64,000 bases of DNA from Geodermatophilus sabuli (GTDB taxonomy: Bacteria > Actinomycetota > Actinomycetes > Mycobacteriales > Geodermatophilaceae), in the NCBI RefSeq assembly GCF_010686765.1, contig NZ_JAAGWF010000005.1, positions 124,001 through 188,000 of the forward strand. The letters run 5' to 3'. Each line of letters begins with the position of its first letter. Position 1 is the first letter of the stretch. The translations under genes were made by a program, and so were the position numbers. The notes under the pieces are model-generated. The model searched no databases. It saw only the letters and a list, made by a program, of their open reading frames with translations, and had not been told where the DNA came from. This document shows positions 58,136-64,000 of this stretch, one piece after another.

Positions 58136-59145
58136 GCCGTCGTCGGCCCCGGCCAGCGGCTGAACACCCTCCGCGCGTTGCCCTCGAAGACCGCCCGGCG
58201 GTCGGCCTCGGAGAGCGCGGGGATGCCCTCGATGACCGGCTTGAGGTCGTCGAAGGGGCGGCCGGTGTCGGGGTCGGTCACCGAGCCGCTGCCCGGCCGC
58301 TCGGTGCCGAACAGGCAGCGCTCGGGTCCGACGGTGGTGAACAGGTGCGCCAGCGACGCCTGGTCGTAGAGGCAGGTGTCGAACCAGAGCCGGCGCAGCG
58401 AGACCTCGAACCGCTCGTCCAGGGCGTCGTTGCCCAGCCCCGGGGCCAGCCGGGCCGCCTTCCAGCGGCCGATCTGGTAGGGCACCGAGCCGCCGCCGTG
58501 CCCGACGATCAGCTTCAGGTCGGGGAAGTCGAGGAGCGTCCGAGAGCGCATCAGCGAGAGGACGGCGATGGACTCCTCGGTGATGAAGTGGTCGCTGTAG
58601 ACCTCCCGGCCGTTGTAGCAGCCCGCGGAGTGGATGAGGGCCGGGACGTCGTACTCGACGAGCCGCTCCCACAGCGGGTACCAGGACTCGTCGCCCAGGG
58701 TCGGGGTGTCGCCGCCGGTGCCCTCGTACGGGTCGGGGTTGAGGCTGACCCCGATGAAGCCGAGCTCCTCGACGGCGCGGGTGAGCTCGCCGAAGCACGA
58801 CTCGACCGGCGCCCCGGCGCACAGCGGCAGGCCCGCGACCCCGGCCAGGCGGTCGGGGTGCAGGGCGACCGACCGGGCGATCACGTCGTTGTTGGCGCGG
58901 ATCCAGCGGTGCACGATCTCCGGCGGCTTGGCCGAGTGCATCTGCTGGAACGGCCGCGGGGAGATGAACTGCACGTCGGTGCCGACGCCGTCCATGATCG
59001 AGACGTTCGCCGCGGCCGACGCCGCGAGGGCCTCCTCGGTGATCTTGGGGGGGTCCTGGTGGTACCCGCCGCTGCCCAGCAGCTGCGCCCGGTAGGCGTA
59101 GAAGACCTCCGGGGCGAGCACGTGGGCGTGCGCGTCGATGATCAC
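58132..59145 (-). CDS. Amidohydrolase-family protein, LigJ-like (4-oxalomesaconate hydratase type)
   Basis: This 337-residue protein starts at GTG 59145 (GTGA overlap). It opens with the metal motif IIDAHAHVL, then SLNPDPYEGTGG, ESWYPLWERLVEYDVPALIH, LIVGHGGGSVPYQIGRWK, LWFDTCLYDQ and VFEGNARRVFSRW. From memory these blocks track LigJ, which hydrates 4-oxalomesaconate in protocatechuate 4,5-cleavage, though LigJ-like and ACMSD-like decarboxylases share the fold. Presence of RraA-type aldolases two genes away supports the LigJ reading. Confidence 0.78.
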   Translation of the reverse strand: MIIDAHAHVLAPEVFYAYRAQLLGSGGYHQDPPKITEEALAASAAANVSIMDGVGTDVQFISPRPFQQMHSAKPPEIVHRWIRANNDVIARSVALHPDRLAGVAGLPLCAGAPVESCFGELTRAVEELGFIGVSLNPDPYEGTGGDTPTLGDESWYPLWERLVEYDVPALIHSAGCYNGREVYSDHFITEESIAVLSLMRSRTLLDFPDLKLIVGHGGGSVPYQIGRWKAARLAPGLGNDALDERFEVSLRRLWFDTCLYDQASLAHLFTTVGPERCLFGTERPGSGSVTDPDTGRPFDDLKPVIEGIPALSEADRRAVFEGNARRVFSRWPGPTTA

Positions 59146-59537
59146 CGGGCGTCCTCCGTCACGTAGGCGATGACCTCGCACTGCACGTCGAAGACGGGCG
59201 GCAGGTCCGCGGTCAGGGTGTGCCGGGCCGGGCGGCTGTCCGCGTCGGGGAACATCTCCAGCCAGTGGGGGTCGATGGCGGCCCGGACGGCGCGGTCGCG
59301 CACGAAGAAGGTCAGCTTGGCGACGTCGCCCGCGCCCGCCCCGCCGGCGGCCAGCACGCGGCCGAGGTTGGCGAAGACCAGGCGCACCTGGTCCGCCACG
59401 TCCGCCGGCACCTCGCCGGTCGCCGGGTCCTGCCCGGAGATGCCGCTGGAGACCAGCAGCGGGCCGACGCGCGCCGCCATGGGGATGGGGGCGCTGTGGT
59501 GCAGCCCCTCGACCTCGATCGACCGGCGTCCGGTCAC
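59142..59537 (-). CDS. RidA/YjgF family protein
   Basis: This 131-residue protein starts at GTG 59537 after GGAGGAA. It has the chorismate-mutase-like RidA fold: MAARVGPLLVSSGISGQDPATGEVP, then VRLVFANLGRVLAAGGAGAGDVAKLTFFVRD and the C-terminal VQCEVIAYV. Classical RidA uses an Arg and Glu to hydrolyse enamines; here the CEVIAYV Glu is kept while the central Arg is not in the usual RxxVxV form. It may deaminate or tautomerise pathway intermediates. Confidence 0.87.
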   Translation of the reverse strand: MTGRRSIEVEGLHHSAPIPMAARVGPLLVSSGISGQDPATGEVPADVADQVRLVFANLGRVLAAGGAGAGDVAKLTFFVRDRAVRAAIDPHWLEMFPDADSRPARHTLTADLPPVFDVQCEVIAYVTEDAR

Positions 59538-60214
59538 CGTTCCTCCTCGTCTGGATGGGGTCGGCCGGCGCGCTGGAGCTGGTGGTAGCCCTGCGCCGCC
59601 CGCGCGTCGCGCAGGCTGCTGCCGGCCAGCGCGGCGGCCAGGATGGCGCCCTCGCGGTCCTCGATCTCGCGGGCGATGGCGAGCACCTCCTGCTCCACCT
59701 CCACCGGGACCACGACCACGCCGTCGTCGTCCCCGACGAGCAGGTCGCCGGCGCGCACCCGGATGCCGGCCACGCTGACCGGCGTCCCGACGTCGGAGAC
59801 GGTGACGCGGTCCTTGCCGGTGCGCATGAACCAGCCCCGGCTGTAGACGGGGTAGCCGATGTCCCGGGCGCGGTGCACGTCGCGGCAGACCCCGTCGATG
59901 ACGGTGCCGGCGATCCCCCGCTGGGAGGCCACGGCGGTGAGGATGTCGCCCCACACCGTGCAGTCCTCGCGGCCGCCGTTGTCGATCACCACGACGTCCC
60001 CGGGCGGCACGTCGTCGACGAAGTCACCGACGGTGCCCGGCGGCCGGCCGGTGGCCACGTACCGGACGGTGAACGCCCGGCCGAGCAGCCGCTGCCCCGG
60101 GGCCAGGGGCCGGACGCCCTGGCAGGCGGCCGGCAGGGCGAGACGGTCCATGGCGTCGGACAGCGCCGCGGTGGGCAGCCCGGCGAACTCGGCGGTGGGC
60201 AGCGGGGCGCTCAT
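59534..60214 (-). CDS. RraA-family protein, 4-carboxy-4-hydroxy-2-oxoadipate aldolase candidate 1
   Basis: This 226-residue protein starts at ATG 60214 after GAGGAG. RraA-fold motifs are LSDAMDRL, VVVIDNGGREDCTVWGDILTAVAS and GTVIDGVCRDVHRARDIGYPVYSRG. The Arg-Asp pair in DGVCRD is the one that binds Mg-pyruvate in HMG/CHA aldolases (LigK/ProA type). It overlaps the RidA gene by GTGA. RraA-fold proteins that regulate RNase E lack the Arg-Asp pair, so an enzyme role is preferred. Confidence 0.8.
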   Translation of the reverse strand: MSAPLPTAEFAGLPTAALSDAMDRLALPAACQGVRPLAPGQRLLGRAFTVRYVATGRPPGTVGDFVDDVPPGDVVVIDNGGREDCTVWGDILTAVASQRGIAGTVIDGVCRDVHRARDIGYPVYSRGWFMRTGKDRVTVSDVGTPVSVAGIRVRAGDLLVGDDDGVVVVPVEVEQEVLAIAREIEDREGAILAAALAGSSLRDARAAQGYHQLQRAGRPHPDEEER

Positions 60215-60231
60215 GAGCTCCTCGGCGGGGG

Positions 60232-60906
60232 TCAGCGGGGGGACGGGAACTGCGAGTCGTGCATGACGTCGACGACGGAGCGGCCCGAGCGCACCGCGGC
60301 GACCATGTCCCGCTCGCGGGCGGCGATCCGCTCGGCGAGCTCCACCGCCTGCTCGGCCAGGTCCTGGGGTACCAGCACGGCGCCGCAGACGTCGGCGACG
60401 AGCAGGTCGCCCGTCCGGGCGGGGACGCCGCACACGGTGATCTCCTCGTCCATGCCCAGCTGGACGATCCGGCCGCGGGCGCTGGTGGGGACGACGGCCC
60501 GCCCGAACACCGGCAGGCCCAGCTGCTCGCTCTCGCCGATGTCGCGGCAGGCGCCGTCGATGACGATCCCGGCGATGCCGGCCCGGGTGGCGGCGGTGCT
60601 GAGGATGCCGCCCCAGGACGAGACGTCGGTGCGCCCGCCGGCGTCGACGAGCACCACGTCCCCGGGCTCGGCGGTCTCGACCAGCTGCGTCCCGAGATGC
60701 ACCGTCGGCCCGGCGCCGGGCTCGCGCGGGCCGACCCGGAGGGTGCGGACGCGACCGACGACCACCCGCGGCACGGGCCACAGCGGCCGCAGGCCGGCGA
60801 GGACCCCCGCGCGCCCGTACCCGTCGAGGGCGTCGGACAGCGCGCAGGTGTCCAGGGCCGCCAGCCGGGCGGTCAGCGAGACCGGCCCGGCCGGCGTGAC
60901 CCCCAT
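60232..60906 (-). CDS. RraA-family protein, aldolase candidate 2
   Basis: This 224-residue paralogue starts at ATG 60906 (TGATG overlap with the MaoC gene). It shows LSDALDGYG, VVLVDAGGRTDVSSWGGILSTAAT and GIVIDGACRDIGESEQLGLPVFGRA, again with the Arg-Asp pair. Two RraA-type genes side by side suggest either a heteromeric aldolase or two successive C-C lyase/decarboxylase steps. Confidence 0.8.
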   Translation of the reverse strand: MGVTPAGPVSLTARLAALDTCALSDALDGYGRAGVLAGLRPLWPVPRVVVGRVRTLRVGPREPGAGPTVHLGTQLVETAEPGDVVLVDAGGRTDVSSWGGILSTAATRAGIAGIVIDGACRDIGESEQLGLPVFGRAVVPTSARGRIVQLGMDEEITVCGVPARTGDLLVADVCGAVLVPQDLAEQAVELAERIAARERDMVAAVRSGRSVVDVMHDSQFPSPR

Positions 60907-61370
60907 CAGACGTACTGCCGCACCACGATCGTGGCGACGCAGGCCGGCTTGGTGCCGCCCTCGGTCTCGAAGGTGACCGTCTGCTGGATCTGGACGCCGC
61001 CCTTGATGTCGGTGACCTCGTCGAACCGGGTCTTGGCGCGCAGCTTGGCGCCCACCGGCACCGGCGAGGGGAAGCGGACCTTCTCCGTGCCGTAGTTGAC
61101 GCCCATGCCGAACCCGGTGAACTGGGTCAGCTGGGGCAGGAAGCGCGGGATGAGCGACAGCGTCAGGTAGCCGTGCGCGATCGGGCCGCCGAAGGGGCTC
61201 TCCTTCTTCGCCCGCTCGACGTCGACGTGGATCCACTGGTGGTCGCCGGTGGCGTCGGCGAAGAGGTTGACCATGTCCTGGGTGATCTCGACCCAGTCGG
61301 TGGGGCCGACCTCCTGACCGACCAGGCTCTTGACGCCCTCGATGCCGTCGACGGTGGTGGGGGTGCTCAT
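60906..61370 (-). CDS. MaoC-like enoyl-CoA hydratase
   Basis: This 154-residue hot-dog-fold protein has the hydratase 2 motif: FADATGDHQWIHVDVERA (Asp and His, about residues 38-50) and SPFGGPIAHGYLTLSLIP. It adds water to a 2-enoyl-CoA. It sits between an acyl-CoA synthetase and an RraA gene in one operon, consistent with shortening of an aryl-acyl side chain. Confidence 0.92.
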   Translation of the reverse strand: MSTPTTVDGIEGVKSLVGQEVGPTDWVEITQDMVNLFADATGDHQWIHVDVERAKKESPFGGPIAHGYLTLSLIPRFLPQLTQFTGFGMGVNYGTEKVRFPSPVPVGAKLRAKTRFDEVTDIKGGVQIQQTVTFETEGGTKPACVATIVVRQYV

Positions 61371-61398
61371 GGGGTGTGCTCCTCTGTGCGGACGGGTC

Positions 61399-63009
61399 TC
61401 ACGGATGGGACTGGGCGACGGTGCGGGCCCAGCCGAGATCGGCCTTGCCCGACGGGCTGCGCTTGAGCTCGTCGACGACGACCAGCTCGCGGGGCCGCTT
61501 GTGGTCGGCCAGCTGAGCGCCGACGTGCGCCCGGGCCTCCTCGTCGGTCAGCTGGGCGCCGGGCCGGAGCGCGACGACGGCCACGATGCGGGACCCCCAG
61601 CGGGGATCGGGAGTGCCGACGACCATGGCGTCGCGGACGGCGGGGTGGGTCAGCAGCGCCAGCTCGACCTCCTCGGCGTAGACCTTCTCGCCGCCGGTGT
61701 TGATCACCCGGCTGCCGCGGCCGTGGAAGACCACGGAGCCGTCGGCGTCGATGCTGGCCATGTCGCCGGGCACGACCCAGCGCCGTCCGCCGTACTCGCG
61801 GAAGGTCTTCCCGGTCGCCTCCTCGTCGCCCTGGTAACGGATGTGCTCGTCGACCGGCGCCGCCAGCAGCCCGATCTGTCCCGACCCCGGGACGACGTCT
61901 CCGCCGTCCTCGTCGATGACCCGGGCACCGGGGAACAGGCTGAACCGGGAGGTGACCGTGACCTCGCCGCGCCGGGTCTCCTGGACGGCGTAGGGGCCAC
62001 CCTCGGAGGAGGCGACGAGGTCGCGGCAGACCATGTCGGCGTGGTGCAGCAGCCGCTCCTTGACGTCGGCGCTCCAGGTCACCCCGACGCTGATCATCAG
62101 CTTCAGGGTGGACACGTCGTACGGGCGACCGGCCGCCTCGGCGGCGTCCAGCGCCTCGGCCAGCGGCCGCGCGAAGACGTCGCCGACGATCGAGACGGTG
62201 TCGACCTGCTCCCGCTGCACGGTGGCGGCCAGCTCGTCGGGGTCGTAGGACTTCGACGGGAGGTAGACCACGCGGCCGCCGGCCAGCAGCGCGCCGAAGG
62301 TGGTGTACATGCCGGTCGCGTGCATCAGCGGCGGCGCGGGCAGGCACACCATCGAGTCGCGGTCCAGGCCGAGCCGCTCCAGCGCCGCCCGCAGCTCGTC
62401 GAGCGTCGTCGGCAGCGCCTCGCCCAGCAGCAGCAGCCCGTTGGCGCTGCACGTGGCGAACAGCCCGGAGTGCCGGGACAGCACGCCCTTGGGCTTCCCC
62501 GTCGTACCGCCGGTGTACATCAGCCAGTGGTCGTTGCCGCGCTCGATGCGGGGCGCGGGCCCGGCCGCGGCGATCGCCTGCTCGTAGTCGGTCGCCCACT
62601 CCGGGAGCTCGCCCGTCCCCACCTGGAGCAGCGTGCGCAGGCGGGGCAGCGCGGGGCGGGCCTCGCCCATCCGCTCGGCCAGGGAGGCGTCGAAGACGAT
62701 CGCGTCGGCCTGCGCGTCCTCGAGCAGCCCGACGATCTCGTCCCGGCGGTACCGGTAGTTGACGTTCAGCGGCACCGCGCGGAGCTTCAGGATCGCGAAG
62801 ACGCTCTCCAGGTACTCGATGCCGTTGTACAGCGCCACGGCGACCCGCGACTCCGGCCCGACGCCCTGTGTCGCCAGGTGCCCGGCCAGCCGCGCGGCTC
62901 GCTCGTCCAGTTCGGCCCACGTCCGCGACCGCTCGCCGTGGCTGACGGCGACCCGGTCGCGGCGCAGGTCGCCGACCGTCTCGAGGACGGTCGCGAAGCT
63001 CTCGTTCAC
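61399..63009 (-). CDS. Acyl-CoA synthetase (AMP-forming)
   Basis: This 536-residue ligase starts at GTG 63009. Motifs are LMYTGGTTGKPKGVLSRHSG (P-loop), a SSEGGPYAVQ-containing A5-like segment, WVVPGDMASIDADGSVVFHGRGSRVINTGGEKVYAEEVE and the C-terminal Lys in RSPSGKADL. It activates a carboxylic acid, likely the aromatic or phenylpropanoid substrate imported by the second liv-type transporter. It is separated from the next gene upstream by 13 bp. Confidence 0.92.
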   Translation of the reverse strand: MNESFATVLETVGDLRRDRVAVSHGERSRTWAELDERAARLAGHLATQGVGPESRVAVALYNGIEYLESVFAILKLRAVPLNVNYRYRRDEIVGLLEDAQADAIVFDASLAERMGEARPALPRLRTLLQVGTGELPEWATDYEQAIAAAGPAPRIERGNDHWLMYTGGTTGKPKGVLSRHSGLFATCSANGLLLLGEALPTTLDELRAALERLGLDRDSMVCLPAPPLMHATGMYTTFGALLAGGRVVYLPSKSYDPDELAATVQREQVDTVSIVGDVFARPLAEALDAAEAAGRPYDVSTLKLMISVGVTWSADVKERLLHHADMVCRDLVASSEGGPYAVQETRRGEVTVTSRFSLFPGARVIDEDGGDVVPGSGQIGLLAAPVDEHIRYQGDEEATGKTFREYGGRRWVVPGDMASIDADGSVVFHGRGSRVINTGGEKVYAEEVELALLTHPAVRDAMVVGTPDPRWGSRIVAVVALRPGAQLTDEEARAHVGAQLADHKRPRELVVVDELKRSPSGKADLGWARTVAQSHP

Positions 63010-63022
63010 GAGGTCGCCCCGA

Positions 63023-63925
63023 TCAGCCCTGGTCGGCGGAGCCGGTGAGGCCGAGCAGCGTGGCGGCGTTCCCCTTCATGATCTTCGGACGGACCTCGTC
63101 CTTGATGGCGATGGACTCGAAGTCCTTGATCCACCGCTCCGGCGTGATGACCGGGAAGTCCGACCCGAAGAGCACCTTGTTCTTGAGCAGCGAGTTGGCG
63201 TACTGCACCAGCTGCGGCGGGAAGTACTTCGGCGACCAGCCGGACAGGTCGATGTAGACCTGCGGCTTGTGGGTGGCCACCGACAGTGCCTCGTCCTGCC
63301 ACGGGAACGAGGGGTGCGCCAGGATGATCGGCATGTCCGGGAAGTCGACGGCGACGTCGTCGACGAGCATCGGGTTGGAGTACTTCAGCCGGATGCCCCC
63401 GCCCGCCCGGGTGCCCGCGCCCACGCCGGTCTGGCCGGTGTGGAACAGCGCGATGAGCTGGTGCTCGGCGATGACCTCGTACAGCGGGTAGGCCAGCCGG
63501 TCGTTGGGGAAGAACGCCTGCGTGTTCGGGTGGAACTTGAAGCCCCGGACGCCGTACTCGGTGACCAGCCGCTTGGCCGCCTTCACCCCCGCTGCGCCGC
63601 GGTGCGGGTCGATGCTGGCGAACGGGATGAGCACGTCGCCGTGCTCGGCGGCGAGCTCGGCGACCTCCTCGTTGGTCGCCAGCATGTCCTCACCGCTCTG
63701 CGAGATGCTGTCCACGCCGAAGACGACCGCACCCATCTTGCGCTCGCGGTAGTACTCGGCCAGCTCCGGGACCGAGTACTCGGGCATCTTGCCGATGCCG
63801 AAGTACTCCCCCATGTCCTCGGCGCCCGACCGGCTCGGGGCCTCGCTGCGGACCGACTTGTGCACGTGGGTGTGCACGTCGATGGCGACCAGTTCGTCGA
63901 CGTTCATCTCGGGCACGTGGGTCAC
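63023..63925 (-). CDS. Amidohydrolase-family protein (possible beta-ketoacyl-CoA hydrolase)
   Basis: This 300-residue protein starts at GTG 63925 (GTGA overlap with the gene entering from the right); ATG 63907 is an alternative. It has IDVHTHVH near the N-terminus, GVRGFKFHPNTQAF, LIALFHTGQTG, PIILAHPSFPWQDEA and VLFGSDFPVITPERW, a metal-dependent amidohydrolase barrel. Similar proteins next to a CoA ligase and MaoC hydratase (CouO/PhdC in hydroxycinnamate degradation) hydrolyse 3-aryl-3-oxoacyl-CoA. That function is inference from context. Confidence 0.82.
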   Translation of the reverse strand: MTHVPEMNVDELVAIDVHTHVHKSVRSEAPSRSGAEDMGEYFGIGKMPEYSVPELAEYYRERKMGAVVFGVDSISQSGEDMLATNEEVAELAAEHGDVLIPFASIDPHRGAAGVKAAKRLVTEYGVRGFKFHPNTQAFFPNDRLAYPLYEVIAEHQLIALFHTGQTGVGAGTRAGGGIRLKYSNPMLVDDVAVDFPDMPIILAHPSFPWQDEALSVATHKPQVYIDLSGWSPKYFPPQLVQYANSLLKNKVLFGSDFPVITPERWIKDFESIAIKDEVRPKIMKGNAATLLGLTGSADQG

Positions 63926-64000
63926 TTCCCTTCGGGGGCGCCGGGCACGGTGTCGGGCTTCCACGCCTGCAGGTGCGGCTGGAAGGTCGTCGGGAACGCC
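63922..64000 (-). CDS. C-terminal fragment of a gene running off the window
   Basis: The last 26 codons are seen, ending HLQAWKPDTVPGAPEGK-stop, with TGA at 63922-63924 inside the GTGA overlap with the amidohydrolase. The frame is open to the window edge. It is too short to identify. The overlap shows the operon continues upstream. Confidence 0.6.
   Translation of the reverse strand, partial: AFPTTFQPHLQAWKPDTVPGAPEGK

Noticed and set aside
59142..59954. Extended 270-codon frame for the RidA protein
   Set aside because: The first half is Arg/Gly-rich antisense-type sequence overlapping the RraA gene in another frame; the GTG at 59537 with its ribosome site fits the RidA domain start.

Overview
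The window is chromosomal DNA of a very GC-rich actinobacterium. Third codon positions are almost all G or C, GTG starts are common, and neighbouring genes often overlap through ATGA, GTGA or TGATG. Gene content (HelR, DUF1206 and DUF6191 proteins, a SpoIIE/STAS regulatory set, two branched-chain-type ABC transporters with acyl-CoA enzymes) suggests a soil or stone actinobacterium, plausibly Geodermatophilaceae. That placement is inference from gene content only. I saw no rRNA, tRNA, CRISPR array, prophage or insertion sequence.

Region 1 (1-8.1 kb) holds unrelated housekeeping and accessory genes: a partial S9 peptidase, a GH13 glycosidase broken by a one-base frameshift, a DUF1810 protein, a glutathionyl-hydroquinone-reductase-like protein, an alanyl-tRNA editing protein and a tandem pair of ABM-like proteins. 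Region 2 (8.0-20.4 kb) holds a two-gene heteromeric acyl-CoA dehydrogenase, an RsbQ-like hydrolase next to a PAS-GAF-SpoIIE phosphatase (an RsbQ/RsbP-type energy-stress module), a hemerythrin-like protein, a 54-residue zinc ribbon, two alpha/beta hydrolases and the RNA-polymerase-recycling ATPase HelR. Region 3 (20.4-29.2 kb) holds a NarL-type two-component system, a CYP152-type peroxygenase with OleT-like active-site residues, a SIR2-domain protein with an unfamiliar N-terminal region, and two tandem DUF1206 membrane proteins.

Region 4 (29.3-38.5 kb) is a leftward fatty-acid or aromatic-acid block: SDR reductase and thiolase, then a liv-type ABC operon with an acyl-CoA synthetase embedded between its subunits. 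Region 5 (38.7-44.4 kb) holds a STAS anti-anti-sigma factor, two small proteins (one behind a structured leader), a sacsin-like GHKL ATPase and, divergently, PPK2.

Region 6 (44.4-64 kb) is a catabolic island. A second liv-type transporter is followed upstream by a LigB-type extradiol dioxygenase, a SnoaL-like protein, a P450, a split transketolase, a PDR-type reductase, a fused double acyl-CoA dehydrogenase, a LigJ-like amidohydrolase, RidA, two RraA-type aldolase candidates, MaoC, an acyl-CoA synthetase and a second amidohydrolase. Together these look like uptake and CoA-dependent side-chain shortening of an aromatic (perhaps phenylpropanoid-like) compound, then meta ring cleavage with a 4-oxalomesaconate-type lower pathway. 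Its two divergent control regions share GTGAC-N4-GTCAC palindromes.

The most unusual non-coding signals are four copies of a ~54-bp stem-loop, each 2-4 nt after a stop codon in the same orientation; a promoter-like block (GAAAACC-N22-CCCTA) shared by two distant genes; and a leader with a three-codon micro-ORF and a strong hairpin ahead of the gene at 39814.
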